The notes beneath the pieces were generated by a model. It saw only the letters and a program-made list of their open reading frames with translations. It was not told where the DNA came from and did no database searches. A stretch of DNA of 64,000 nt from Aquabacterium lacunae (lineage in GTDB: Bacteria > Pseudomonadota > Gammaproteobacteria > Burkholderiales > Burkholderiaceae_C). Positions 17,943-26,875 of this stretch are shown piece after piece; the first letter of the stretch is position 1, and each line of letters opens with the position of its first letter. The stretch spans positions 62,001 to 126,000 of the forward strand of contig NZ_SIXI01000003.1 of the NCBI RefSeq assembly GCF_004310865.1, given 5' to 3'. Both the position numbers and the translations under genes were made by a program.

Positions 17943-19346
17943 ATGTCACGCCACTTCGACCCCTTCGACGCCGACCGCCCCCTCCGCCTGAGCTGCGCCT
18001 GCGGCCAGGACCATGCCCCCGATGAACACGATGCCGCCGTGCAGCGCGGCCAGGCCATCGACACGCTCAAGCAACGCAGCGAGAGCGAAGACTTCCTGGC
18101 CTATTCGCGCGAGTTCATCGAAGCCAGCCTGATGAAGGCCCTGTTCCCGCAGGACGACACGCGCCGCCGCTTCCTGCGCGCCGTGGGCAAGGGCACGGCC
18201 ATGGCGGCCGTGGCCAGCGTGCTGCCCACCGCCAGCCTGCAGGCCATGGCCGAAGAAGCCGCGCCACTGGAAAAGAAGGAGCTGAAGATCGGCTTCATCC
18301 CCATCACCTGCGCCACCCCGCTGATCATGGCCCACCCGCTGGGCTTTTACCGCAAGCAGGGCCTGGACGTGAGCGTGGTCAAGACGGCTGGCTGGGCGCT
18401 GATCCGCGACAAGATGATCAACAAGGAGTACGACGCCACGCACTTCCTGTCGCCCATGCCGCTGGCCATCAGCATGGGGCTGGGCTCTACGCCCAAGCCC
18501 ATGCACGTGGCCACCATCCAGAACACCAACGGCCAGGCGATCACGCTGCATGTCAAGCACAAGGACAAGCGCGATCCGAAAGACTGGAAGGGCTTCAAGT
18601 TCGCGGTGCCCTTCGAGTACTCGATGCACAACTTCCTGCTGCGCTACTACGTGGCCGAGCACGGGCTCGACCCCGACAAGGACATCCAGATCCGCGTGGT
18701 GCCGCCGCCCGAGATGGTGGCCAACCTGCGCGCAGGCAACATCGACGGTTACCTGGGCCCCGACCCTTTCAATCAACGGGCTGTGTTCGAAGAAATCGGC
18801 TTCATCCACCTGCTGACCAAAGAGCTGTGGGACGGCCACCCCTGTTGCGCCTTCGGCACCAGCGCCGAGTTCATCCAGCAGAACCCCAACACCTTCGCCG
18901 CCCTGTACCGCGCCGTGCTGACAGCTGCGGCCATGGCCCGCCAGGCCAAGAACCGCGAACTCATCGCCAAGGTGATCTCACCGCGTGAATACCTGAACCA
19001 GCCTGAGGCCGTGCTCGCCCAGGTGCTGACCGGCAAGTTCGCCGATGGCCTGGGCAATGTGAAGAACGTGCCCGACCGCGCCGATTTCAACCCCATCCCC
19101 TGGCAGTCGATGGCCGTGTGGATGCTCACGCAGATGAAGCGCTGGGGCTATGTGAAGGGCGACGTGAACTACCAGCAGCTGGCCGAGAAGGTGTTCCTGC
19201 TGACCGATGCCAGAAAGCACATGAAGGCCCTGGGCGAAACACCGCCGACAGGCACCGCCTACCCGGGCTTCAAGGTGATGGGCAAGGCCTTCGATCCGCT
19301 CAAGCCCGAGCCTTACATCAACAGCTTTGCCATCAAGCGCACCTGA
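17943..19346 (+). CDS. cynA: nitrate/cyanate-type ABC transporter substrate-binding protein
   Basis: A 467-residue binding protein of the NrtA/CmpA/CynA family. Residues 1-60 are an acidic leader with CACGQDH, followed by a Tat signal (RRRFLRAVGKG, about 75-85) and the two-lobe domain from LKIGFIPITCATPLIMAHPLG. Family members bind nitrate, bicarbonate or cyanate. The cyanase gene in the same run points to cyanate. The unusually long leader before the Tat motif could indicate a later true start, but the ribosome site favours this one weakly. First gene of a five-gene operon. Confidence 0.82.
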   Translation: MSRHFDPFDADRPLRLSCACGQDHAPDEHDAAVQRGQAIDTLKQRSESEDFLAYSREFIEASLMKALFPQDDTRRRFLRAVGKGTAMAAVASVLPTASLQAMAEEAAPLEKKELKIGFIPITCATPLIMAHPLGFYRKQGLDVSVVKTAGWALIRDKMINKEYDATHFLSPMPLAISMGLGSTPKPMHVATIQNTNGQAITLHVKHKDKRDPKDWKGFKFAVPFEYSMHNFLLRYYVAEHGLDPDKDIQIRVVPPPEMVANLRAGNIDGYLGPDPFNQRAVFEEIGFIHLLTKELWDGHPCCAFGTSAEFIQQNPNTFAALYRAVLTAAAMARQAKNRELIAKVISPREYLNQPEAVLAQVLTGKFADGLGNVKNVPDRADFNPIPWQSMAVWMLTQMKRWGYVKGDVNYQQLAEKVFLLTDARKHMKALGETPPTGTAYPGFKVMGKAFDPLKPEPYINSFAIKRT

Positions 19347-19349
19347 ACC

Positions 19350-20234
19350 ATGGCCACCTTGCACACGCCCTGGTGGCGCAGCGAACGCGCCCGCGCCACC
19401 CTGCTGTCCCTGCTGATCCTCGGCGTGCTGCTGGGGGTGTGGCACCTGGCCACCCTGCCCCGCAGCGCACCGGCGGTGACGCTGAGCGCCGAGCAGATCG
19501 AGTACCTCAAGCTGATGGGCAAGGACCCCACGGCCTCGGCCGATGCCGGGGGTAGCGGTTTCCCGACCCTGGCGCAGATGGGGCAAACCATCGTCGGCCA
19601 CCTGGCCGACCCGTTCTACGACAACGGCCCCAACGACAAAGGCATCGGCATCCAGCTGGCGCATTCGCTGGGCCGCGTGGGCCTGGGCTACCTGATCGCC
19701 ATGCTGGTGGCCATCCCGCTGGGCTTTGCCATCGGCATGTCGCCGCTGACCTACCGGGCGCTCGACCCTTTCATCCAGGTGCTCAAGCCCATTTCACCGC
19801 TGGCCTGGATGCCGCTGGCCCTGTACACCATCAAGGACTCGGCCACCTCGGGCATCTTCGTGATCTTCATCTGCTCGGTCTGGCCCATGCTGATCAACAC
19901 GGCCTTTGGCGTGGCCAGCGTGCGCAAGGACTGGTTGAACGTGGCCCGCACGCTGGAGGTGTCGGCCTGGCGCACCGCCTTCGAGGTGATCCTGCCGGCC
20001 GCAGCACCCACCATCCTCACGGGCATGCGCATCAGCATGGGCATTGCGTGGCTGGTGATCGTGGCCGCCGAAATGCTGGTGGGCGGCACGGGTGTCGGCT
20101 ACTTCGTGTGGAACGAGTGGAACAACCTGTCGCTGCCCAACGTGATCTTCGCGATCCTGGTGATCGGCGTGGTGGGCATGGTGCTCGACGCCTTGTTCGC
20201 CCGACTGCAAAAGGCGGTGACCTATGTCGAATGA
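19350..20234 (+). CDS. cynB: nitrate/cyanate-type ABC transporter permease
   Basis: A 294-residue inner-membrane permease of the NrtB/CynB family with about six membrane segments (the first at ~15-30). The EAA-type cytoplasmic loop lies around residue 190 (NVARTLEVSAWRTAFEVILPAAAPTILTG). It starts 4 bases after cynA stops and overlaps the ATPase gene by 11 bases, so translation is coupled. It forms the channel for the substrate delivered by CynA. Confidence 0.85.
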   Translation: MATLHTPWWRSERARATLLSLLILGVLLGVWHLATLPRSAPAVTLSAEQIEYLKLMGKDPTASADAGGSGFPTLAQMGQTIVGHLADPFYDNGPNDKGIGIQLAHSLGRVGLGYLIAMLVAIPLGFAIGMSPLTYRALDPFIQVLKPISPLAWMPLALYTIKDSATSGIFVIFICSVWPMLINTAFGVASVRKDWLNVARTLEVSAWRTAFEVILPAAAPTILTGMRISMGIAWLVIVAAEMLVGGTGVGYFVWNEWNNLSLPNVIFAILVIGVVGMVLDALFARLQKAVTYVE

Positions 20235-21156
20235 AACCGGTCAGGCCTACCTGAAGGTCGAGCACCTGGGCAAGACCTTTCCCGGGGCCACAGAAGCCGT
20301 CTTCGAGCACGTGAATTTCCAGATCGAACGCGGCGAGTTCGTCTGCATCATTGGGCATTCGGGCTGCGGCAAGACCACCATCCTGCAGGCCCTGGCCGGG
20401 CTGGAAACCGCCAGCGAAGGCCATGTGTTCATGGACGGACGCGAGGTGAACGCCCCAGGGCTGGAGCGCGGTGTGGTGTTCCAGGGCCACGCCCTGATGC
20501 CCTGGCTGACCGTTCGTCAGAACATCGCCTTCGCCGTGCGCTCGCGCTGGCCCGACTGGCCGGCCAGCCAGGTGCAGCAACAGGTGCTGCACCACGTGAA
20601 GCTGGTGGGGCTGGAACACGCGATCGACAAGAAGCCCTCGCAGCTGTCGGGCGGCATGAAGCAGCGGGTGGGCATTGCCCGCGCCTTCGCCATCGAGCCC
20701 AAGATGCTGCTGCTCGACGAACCCTTCGGCGCGCTCGATGCGCTCACCCGCGGCACGATCCAGGACGAGTTGCTGCGCATCTGCGCCCAGACCCGCCAGA
20801 CCGTGTTCATGATCACCCACGACGTGGACGAGGCCCTGCTGCTGGCCGACAAGATCTTGTTGATGAGCAACGGCCCCCGGGCCCGCATCGCCGAGGTGGT
20901 GGTCAACACCCTGCCCCGCCACCGCACGCGCGCCGGCCTGCACCACGACCCGCAGTACTACCCCTTGCGCAACCACCTGGTCGACTTCCTGGTCGATCGC
21001 GCCAAAGGCCTGAGCGGCGGGCGTGCACCCGCGGTGCCTGTGGAAGTGCGCCCGGGGCTGCGCTCGCTCATGGAAGCCCACACCGCAGTTCACACGGCAA
21101 GGCCAGCACCGGTCGACACAGACCAGGATGACAACCCCGCCTCTGCTGCCGCCTGA
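20224..21156 (+). CDS. cynD: nitrate/cyanate-type ABC transporter ATPase
   Basis: A 310-residue ATPase of the NrtD/SsuB/TauB family. It has Walker [10 protein letters not shown] (~42-50), signature [10 protein letters not shown], Walker [13 protein letters not shown] and switch H in MITHDVDEA. The C-terminal ~60 residues are a proline/alanine-rich tail without a domain I recognise. It overlaps cynB by 11 bases and energises import through CynB. Confidence 0.87.
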   Translation: MSNETGQAYLKVEHLGKTFPGATEAVFEHVNFQIERGEFVCIIGHSGCGKTTILQALAGLETASEGHVFMDGREVNAPGLERGVVFQGHALMPWLTVRQNIAFAVRSRWPDWPASQVQQQVLHHVKLVGLEHAIDKKPSQLSGGMKQRVGIARAFAIEPKMLLLDEPFGALDALTRGTIQDELLRICAQTRQTVFMITHDVDEALLLADKILLMSNGPRARIAEVVVNTLPRHRTRAGLHHDPQYYPLRNHLVDFLVDRAKGLSGGRAPAVPVEVRPGLRSLMEAHTAVHTARPAPVDTDQDDNPASAAA

Positions 21157-21170
21157 AGCCTTTCCAACGC

Positions 21171-21608
21171 ATGAACCCCATGACCACCGACACCCGCATC
21201 AGCCGCCCACCGCTGCCACCGTTCACGGAAGAAACCGCCCGTCTGAAAGTGCAGATGGCCGAAGACGCCTGGAACAGCAAGGACCCGGTCCGCTGTTCAC
21301 TGGCTTACACCCCGGACTCGTGGTGGCGCAACCGCAGCGAGTTCCTGCAAGGCCGTGAGGCCATCGTGGCTTTCCTGCAGCGCAAGTGGGCCAAGGAGCA
21401 CGACTACAAGCTCAAGAAGCACCTGTTCGCCTTCACTGACAACCGCATCGCCGTGTGCTTCGAGTACGAATACCACGACGACGCAGGCCAGTGGTTCCGC
21501 GCCTGCGGTAACGAGAACTGGACCTTCGACGAGCACGGCTTCATGGCCCGCCGCGAAGCGTCGATCAACGATGTGCCCATCGCCGAGACCGATCGCAAGT
21601 TCCGCTGA
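21171..21608 (+). CDS. DUF1348 / NTF2-like protein
   Basis: A 145-residue protein of the DUF1348 group of the NTF2/SnoaL-like fold, recognisable from [26 protein letters not shown] and [16 protein letters not shown]. The family has no established reaction. It sits between the transporter ATPase and cyanase genes on the same strand, 14 and 69 bases away, so it is probably co-expressed with cyanate use. It could bind a small molecule, such as the carbamate formed by cyanase, but that is speculation. Confidence 0.8.
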   Translation: MNPMTTDTRISRPPLPPFTEETARLKVQMAEDAWNSKDPVRCSLAYTPDSWWRNRSEFLQGREAIVAFLQRKWAKEHDYKLKKHLFAFTDNRIAVCFEYEYHDDAGQWFRACGNENWTFDEHGFMARREASINDVPIAETDRKFR

Positions 21609-21640
21609 TCGCACGCCGACCCGAACCTCCCCGCATTCAC

Positions 21641-21663
21641 ACCTCACCTCACCTCACCTCACG
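21641..21663 (+). repeat. CACCT microsatellite before cyanase
   Basis: Four perfect tandem CACCT units plus CAC fill the gap between the DUF1348 gene and the cyanase ribosome site. The complementary strand reads AGGTG repeats. Copy-number change would alter the distance between the two genes but no reading frame. Confidence 0.8.
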
Positions 21664-21677
21664 CTGAAGGAGCACAC

Positions 21678-22121
21678 ATGAACCGCGAAGACGTCACCGA
21701 CCTGATCATCGAAGCCAAGGTCAAGAAGGGCATCAAATGGGCCGACGTGGCCACCCGGGTGGGCCTGAGCAAGGAATGGGTCACGGCCGCCTGCCTGGGC
21801 CAGATGACCCTCACGCCCGAACAGGCCGCCACCATCGGCGACATCTTTGACCTGCCCGACGAAGCTCGCCTGTGGCTGCAGGAAGTGCCCTACAAAGGCA
21901 GCCTGCCCACCAGCGTGCCCACCGATCCGCTGATCTACCGCTTCTACGAACTGATCAGCGTGTACGGCACCACCTTCAAGGCCCTGATCCACGAAGAGTT
22001 CGGTGACGGCATCATGAGTGCCATTGACTTCAAGATGGACCTGCAACGCGAACCCAACCCGGCGGGCGACCGGGTCAGCATCACCATGTCGGGCAAGTTC
22101 CTGCCCTACAAGACCTACTGA
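21678..22121 (+). CDS. cynS: cyanate hydratase (cyanase)
   Basis: A 147-residue enzyme that reacts cyanate with bicarbonate to give carbamate, which decays to ammonia and CO2. It has the N-terminal helical, repressor-like domain and the C-terminal catalytic domain. The three catalytic residues are present as R88, E91 and S114 (in YRFYELI and GIMSAIDF), each eight positions before the E. coli equivalents R96, E99 and S122. A good ribosome site (GAAGGAG) precedes the ATG. The transporter genes upstream supply the substrate, making a route to use cyanate as nitrogen source. Confidence 0.95.
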   Translation: MNREDVTDLIIEAKVKKGIKWADVATRVGLSKEWVTAACLGQMTLTPEQAATIGDIFDLPDEARLWLQEVPYKGSLPTSVPTDPLIYRFYELISVYGTTFKALIHEEFGDGIMSAIDFKMDLQREPNPAGDRVSITMSGKFLPYKTY

Positions 22122-22248
22122 CCCCCCAAAGGGCTCACGCACCGCCCCCTCAGATGGGCCCCTCCAGCCAGGCGGGGCGGGAGAACGCCAGTGGGTTCGG
22201 CACGACAGGCCGGCTACCATCTCGTGTTTGATCATGAGGTGTTTGTCC

Positions 22249-22470
22249 ATGGGCCGTCTGCTTGCTGCCGTCTGTCTGCTCTGCACTGCGGGGCTGACGC
22301 TGCCTGGCTGCACGGTGCTCAATGTGGCCAGTGCGGCTGTGTCGGTGGCCAGCACCGCGGTCAGTGTCACGGCCAAGACCGTGGGGGTGGCTGCCGACGT
22401 GACCGCCGCAGGGGTGCGGGCGGTCACATCCGATGACGATGACCCGACCGACGAGGCGCCGCTGCCATGA
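22249..22470 (+). CDS. small putative lipoprotein
   Basis: A 73-residue protein starting MGRLLAAVCLLCTAG with a lipobox LPGC at about residues 22-25. The mature part is alanine/valine-rich (VASAAVSVASTAVSVTAKTVGVAADVTAAG) and ends in an acidic patch DDDD. Such repeats of small residues suggest an amphipathic helix on a membrane surface. GAGGT 7 bases upstream supports this start over an ATG at 22234. Its stop overlaps the next gene's ATG (ATGA). Unknown function. Confidence 0.7.
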   Translation: MGRLLAAVCLLCTAGLTLPGCTVLNVASAAVSVASTAVSVTAKTVGVAADVTAAGVRAVTSDDDDPTDEAPLP

Positions 22471-23948
22471 GTCGCGCCTGGTTGCTGTCAGGCGCGGCAG
22501 CTGCCGTGGTCGTGACCGTGGGGCTGGGCCTGAGCATGGCCTGGCAAACCCAGCAACTGCGCCAGAAATTGCCCCCCGTGGTCCAGCCTCGGCCTGGTGC
22601 TGTCGTGGACCAGGCTGCCGCCGCTGCGCGCTTGTCGGCAGTGCTGCGCCTGCAAACTGTCTGGACCGAAGACGACCAGTTCGGTACAGAGTTTCAGGCT
22701 TTGCATGACACCCTGGCGGCACAGTTCCCCCGCGTGCACACCCAGCTCAAGCGGCAGGTGATGGGGCGGCACACCCTGGTCTACACCTGGCCCGGGCTGG
22801 ATCCCCAGGCGGCTCCCATCGCCTTCATGGCCCACCAGGATGTCATCCCGGTGGCCCCTCAGACTGAAAGCCGCTGGACCCACCCACCTTTTGCCGGTGT
22901 GATCGAAGAGGGCCAGGTGTGGGGGCGCGGCGCATGGGACAACAAGGGCAACCTCATGGCCATGCTGGAGGCCGTGGAAATGCTGCTGGCCAGCGGCCAC
23001 AGACCCCGCGAAACCATGTACCTGATCTTCGGCGACGATGCCGAGGCCGAAGGACAGGGCGGGGCTCGACAAGTGGCCCAATGGATGAAGGATGAAGGCA
23101 TCCGCCTGCGCTTCCTGCTGGACCAGGGCTCAATGATCACGCAGGGCATGGTGCCGGGTGTCGGACGACCGCTGGCCATGGTGGGGATGGCCGAAAAGGG
23201 CCAGATGACCTTGCGCCTGACTGCGCAAGCCAGGCCTGGACAGGCCAGCATGCCGCCCACACGCAGCACCATCGGGGTGTTGGGCGAAGCTGTGAACCGG
23301 TTGGAACAGGAGCCTGCCCCCGCCCGGCTTCACGGCCTGCCGCGCGAAATGCTGGAAACCCTGGTGCCCCACGCTCAAGGCTTGCTGCCGTGGGTGTTTG
23401 GCAACCTCTGGCTGACCGAACCACTGGTGCTGCATTCGATGGCGAGCCACCCCGCCACTCGGGCCATGACGCGCACCACGGCTGTGGCCACCATGCTGCA
23501 AGCTGGCGAGCGCAGCAATGCCCTGGCGGCCGAGGCCTCGGCCCTGGTGAACGTGCGCCTGCAACCCGGTGACCGTGTGAGCGACGTCGAAGCCCATGCT
23601 CGCCGCCTGCTGGCCAACCTGCCAGTATCAATTGAAAGGTTGCCCAATGCCACCGAAGCCTCGACGGTGTCGAGCACACAGACGGCCAGCTTCAGAGCCC
23701 TGTCGCGCACCCTGCGGGAGTTGCACCCTGACGTGGTGGTGGCACCCGGATTGCTCGTGGGCTACACCGACTCGCGCCACTTCCTGGAGGTGGCCGATTC
23801 GATCTACCGCTTCAGCCCCCTGCGGGCCACCCCGGCCGATCTGGACCGGCTGCACGGCACCAATGAACGCATCGCTGTGCGCAACCATGTCGAGCTGATC
23901 CAGTTCTACGAACGGTTCATGCAGCACAGCAGTGCTGCGCGACCCTGA
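22467..23948 (+). CDS. M20-family metallopeptidase (carboxypeptidase S-like)
   Basis: A 493-residue zinc amidohydrolase with an N-terminal membrane anchor or uncleaved signal (residues 5-25). Metal-site motifs include FMAHQDVIPV, GRGAWDNKG and the DDAEAEGQGG segment with the general-base glutamate, plus a late DSRHF. The family cleaves terminal residues from small peptides; a periplasmic location is likely. It is coupled by ATGA to the small lipoprotein gene, suggesting they work together at the cell envelope. Confidence 0.87.
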   Translation: MSRAWLLSGAAAAVVVTVGLGLSMAWQTQQLRQKLPPVVQPRPGAVVDQAAAAARLSAVLRLQTVWTEDDQFGTEFQALHDTLAAQFPRVHTQLKRQVMGRHTLVYTWPGLDPQAAPIAFMAHQDVIPVAPQTESRWTHPPFAGVIEEGQVWGRGAWDNKGNLMAMLEAVEMLLASGHRPRETMYLIFGDDAEAEGQGGARQVAQWMKDEGIRLRFLLDQGSMITQGMVPGVGRPLAMVGMAEKGQMTLRLTAQARPGQASMPPTRSTIGVLGEAVNRLEQEPAPARLHGLPREMLETLVPHAQGLLPWVFGNLWLTEPLVLHSMASHPATRAMTRTTAVATMLQAGERSNALAAEASALVNVRLQPGDRVSDVEAHARRLLANLPVSIERLPNATEASTVSSTQTASFRALSRTLRELHPDVVVAPGLLVGYTDSRHFLEVADSIYRFSPLRATPADLDRLHGTNERIAVRNHVELIQFYERFMQHSSAARP

Positions 23949-23990
23949 GTGCGCTTGAACGCGCCGAGACGTCCCTGAACGCTCCAAGCG

Positions 23991-24704
23991 TCAGCAGGTG
24001 CTGCTCACAGCCCCGCGTGCATAGCGCAGCAAGCGGCCCCGGTAGGCCTGGCCCTGCGTCGCCTCTGTCGCAGGCTGGCTGAGGTCGGTTTCGTCAAGGG
24101 TGAACCCGGCGGCGGCCATGCGTCGGCTGAACGCGGCACGGTTGCCACGATTCGGGTCCACGATCAGCACCTGGGCTTGCGGCGCGGCATGGCGCACGAT
24201 GAAGTGAGACAAGGCGCCGTCTTCGTCGCGCTCGTAGAGCACGTCGCTGCCCATGATCAGATCGAATTCTCCCTGCACCGATGGCGACAGACCGGGGACA
24301 TCGGCGTCAGAGCGCAAAGCCCAGTTGCCGTGGCGATAGGGCAAGGGCATCAGGCCGTTGAGGCCCAGATTGACCGACAGGAACTCCGGCACCAGCGGGT
24401 GGCAGTCGGAGGCTGTGACATCAGCGCCTCGCCGGTGCGACACCAGACTGGCCAGCCCCAGACCACAACCGACCTCGAGGATGCGCTCGCCTGCCACCAG
24501 CGGACGGCGCGCCATCCAGGCGGCCAGTTGCAGGGCGGAAGGCCACAACATCCCGAACAGAGGCCAGGTGGCGCTGGACACCCCCACGGCTTCGGCTTGC
24601 CCGTCGGTGTCGGCAAACTGCTGCCGGTCCAGCAACGAACGGATGATGAGATCGGCCGCGCCCTCGATGGTGATCGGGGCCTGAGTGGTCAGGTAACCTG
24701 GCAT
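23991..24704 (-). CDS. class I SAM-dependent methyltransferase
   Basis: A protein of about 237 residues with the SAM-binding motif ILEVGCGLGLASLVSHRRG and an acidic motif GSDVLYERD, resembling lysine methyltransferases of the ETFB/METTL21 type that modify proteins. The start at 24704 (MPGYLTTQAPITIEG) is preferred over an in-frame ATG at 24752 because similarity-like sequence begins there; the ribosome site is weak. It converges on the M20 peptidase gene. The substrate is unknown. Confidence 0.75.
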   Translation of the reverse strand: MPGYLTTQAPITIEGAADLIIRSLLDRQQFADTDGQAEAVGVSSATWPLFGMLWPSALQLAAWMARRPLVAGERILEVGCGLGLASLVSHRRGADVTASDCHPLVPEFLSVNLGLNGLMPLPYRHGNWALRSDADVPGLSPSVQGEFDLIMGSDVLYERDEDGALSHFIVRHAAPQAQVLIVDPNRGNRAAFSRRMAAAGFTLDETDLSQPATEATQGQAYRGRLLRYARGAVSSTC

Positions 24705-24899
24705 GGGGTGCCCGCAGAGACTGCCCGCCCGGGCTGAATGACCCAGGGGCAAGTGAATCGGCGCGATGCGGCGGGCTCATGGTCAGATCGGCAGGAACCC
24801 ACCCGGGGGGGAAGGGGTCGACCGACATGGCACTCACGCGGGGCACAACGAAGAAGGCGCAGTGTATCGCAGGCCCTGCTTGTGTGTAGGCTTGCGGCC

Positions 24900-25823
24900 A
24901 TGCCCGATTCCCTGAACCCGACCCTTCTGGTGCTGTCCCTGCACGTGGCCGCCTTGTGTCTGCTGTGGCGGCATGCGCGCGCCGCCACGCTCGTCTTGGC
25001 CTTGTCGATGGCAGTGGCCTGGCATGTCGGGCTGATGGACCTGCGTGGGGTGCTGTCCGCCGTGCTGGTGGGCAGCACCGTGCTGGCCGCCCGCCTGTGG
25101 ACCGCCCATGACTGGCCGGCGCACGGGCTGGTGAGGTTGACCGCCGCGCTGACGTGCCTGGCACTGGCGCTGCACCTGCTGCCCGGTTTTCACAACCCCC
25201 GCTTGCTGGACCAGGTGCTGGTGCGCGAGGGGGCCACGCCCTTCACCCTGTACGCCAGCCTGGACAAGGCCCTGGCGGGCTGGATGCTGCTGGCGCTGGT
25301 GGGCCTGGGCTGGCGAGACCGTCAGGCACTGCGGGCGGGCCTGCGCGGCACGCTGGCCCCGGTGGTGCTGACCTGCACCGCAGTGATCGGCCTGGCCTGG
25401 GCCATGGGGCGGGTGCAATGGGAAGGCTGGGAGGGCCTGTGGCCCATGCCGCCGCAGGCCCCGCATGCAAGCTGGGTGTTCCTGGTGGTGAACCTGTTCA
25501 TCACCTGTGTGGCCGAAGAAGCCTTCTTCCGGGGCTGGCTGCAGTCAAGCCTGCAGCGCGCACTGACCCGGGTGCAGCAAAGGCACGGGCCCGCAGGCAC
25601 CCACGGCCTGTGGCAGGCGTTGCCCGGCCTGTGCGGGGCCCTGCTGTTCGGTCTGGCCCACGCGGCCGGTGGCGTCCAGCAGGTGGTGCTGGCCACGCTG
25701 GCCGGGCTGGGCTGTGCCTGGGCCTTTCACCGCACCGGAGGCAGCCTCGAGGCCGCGGTGCTGGTGCACTTTGCGCTCAATGCCCTGCACTTCCTGGCCT
25801 TCACCTACCCGGCTCTGGCCTGA
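24900..25823 (+). CDS. CPBP-family intramembrane protease
   Basis: A 307-residue polytopic membrane protein. The CPBP/Abi motif is clear: EEAFFRG around residue 205, FGLAHAAGG around 260 and a later HFALNALHF with conserved H and N. These residues form the glutamic-protease site of Rce1-like enzymes. Up to eight membrane segments are seen. It is divergent from the methyltransferase with a 195-bp gap. The target protein is unknown. Confidence 0.85.
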   Translation: MPDSLNPTLLVLSLHVAALCLLWRHARAATLVLALSMAVAWHVGLMDLRGVLSAVLVGSTVLAARLWTAHDWPAHGLVRLTAALTCLALALHLLPGFHNPRLLDQVLVREGATPFTLYASLDKALAGWMLLALVGLGWRDRQALRAGLRGTLAPVVLTCTAVIGLAWAMGRVQWEGWEGLWPMPPQAPHASWVFLVVNLFITCVAEEAFFRGWLQSSLQRALTRVQQRHGPAGTHGLWQALPGLCGALLFGLAHAAGGVQQVVLATLAGLGCAWAFHRTGGSLEAAVLVHFALNALHFLAFTYPALA

Positions 25824-25829
25824 CACGGC

Positions 25830-26105
25830 TCAGGCCAGGGTCTTGGGGCCCTCGGGGCCTGGGGGGCCGCCGCGGTGCTGCTTCGACCAGCTGTAATCGG
25901 CCGGCAGCTCGCTGCTGACCCCGGGCTTGCTCACGCAATGGCCCAGCTCGGTGCTGATGGTCACGTGTGCATTGGCGGCCAGCCCCTGAGCATCGCGGTC
26001 TTTGCGACGCGCCTCGGCAAAGGCCAGCGCCTCTTTCAGCTGGGCATCGTCAAAGGGCTGCACATGGGGGCGCCCCTCGCACAGCCAGTACACGACGATG
26101 CTCAT
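25830..26105 (-). CDS. small hypothetical protein
   Basis: A 91-residue protein starting MSIVVYWLCEGRPHVQPFDD, without a family I recognise. Its central part is a charged helix (LKEALAFAEARRKDRDAQG) followed by VTISTELGHCVSKPG, and it ends in a glycine/proline-rich tail. It lies 7 bases before the DUF3297 gene stop on the same strand and is probably co-transcribed. Confidence 0.6.
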   Translation of the reverse strand: MSIVVYWLCEGRPHVQPFDDAQLKEALAFAEARRKDRDAQGLAANAHVTISTELGHCVSKPGVSSELPADYSWSKQHRGGPPGPEGPKTLA

Positions 26106-26112
26106 GCCAGCC

Positions 26113-26358
26113 TCACTTGTAGAAGGCTTCGACCTGGCCCTTGAGCTTGATCAGCAGGGCACGGCCCTTGCGATCGAGCGTCTTGCCGGCCGGCACCTTG
26201 ATCCAGCCTTCGCTGACGCAGTATTCCTCGACGTCGAAACGTTCCTTGCCATTGAACTTGATGCCGATGTCATGCTGAAACACGGCGGCGTTGTAGGCAG
26301 CGTTGCGCGGGTCGATCGACAGGTGATCGGGCAGTTCGGGGCGGGTGGTGTCGTTCAT
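26113..26358 (-). CDS. DUF3297 family protein
   Basis: An 81-residue protein matching the DUF3297 pattern: LPDHLSIDPRNAAYN near the start, GIKFNGKER in the middle and EEYCVSEGWIKVPAGKT...DRKGRALLIKLKG at the end. The family is common in proteobacteria and has no established role. The ATG at 26358 is fixed by the conserved N-terminus. It is followed by the small hypothetical gene and preceded by ridA. Confidence 0.85.
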   Translation of the reverse strand: MNDTTRPELPDHLSIDPRNAAYNAAVFQHDIGIKFNGKERFDVEEYCVSEGWIKVPAGKTLDRKGRALLIKLKGQVEAFYK

Positions 26359-26378
26359 GGGGCGAGATTGTCGCAGGA

Positions 26379-26759
26379 TCAGGGCACGGTGCGAGCGGCG
26401 GTGACGATCACCTCGATGCGCCAGGCCGGGTTGACCAGAGGGGCCTGGAAGGTGGCACGCGGCGGTGCCGTGACGCCCGCGAACCAGGCCTCCCACACGG
26501 CGTTCATGGCGGGCACGTCGGCGATGTCGCGCACGATGCACTGGGCCATGAGGATGCGGCCTCGGTGGCTGCCCGCGCGCAGCAGCAGGGCATCGATCTG
26601 TTCGAGCACCTGACGGGTCTGCGTGGCCATGTCGGCCTCGGGGTCGGTAGGCACCTGTCCCGCCAGGTACACGGTGGGGCCGTGGATGGCCGCGTCCGAG
26701 TAACGTGGCTCGGGGTTCAGGTAGACGATGTCGGCGGGGGTGTGGGGCTCGGCGCTCAT
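26379..26759 (-). CDS. RidA-family (YjgF/YER057c) protein
   Basis: A 126-residue protein of the RidA superfamily, whose archetype hydrolyses reactive enamine/imine intermediates of amino-acid breakdown. The conserved segments VYLAGQVPTD and the late VNPAWRIEVIVTA are present. The arginine normally near the C-terminus for substrate carboxylate binding seems to be in NPAWRIEVI. The start MSAEPHTPAD at 26759 is favoured over earlier in-frame starts. It heads a small leftward run with DUF3297 and a hypothetical gene. Confidence 0.82.
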   Translation of the reverse strand: MSAEPHTPADIVYLNPEPRYSDAAIHGPTVYLAGQVPTDPEADMATQTRQVLEQIDALLLRAGSHRGRILMAQCIVRDIADVPAMNAVWEAWFAGVTAPPRATFQAPLVNPAWRIEVIVTAARTVP

Positions 26760-26875
26760 GGCCGCCATTGTGCGCCGAACCCCACACACGCCCTGCCGAT
26801 CCGTGGGTGCGCACCATGATGGAGAGCCCAGCGGTCCGGACTAGGATACGGGGTCTGCATCTTTCTGCACCCACC

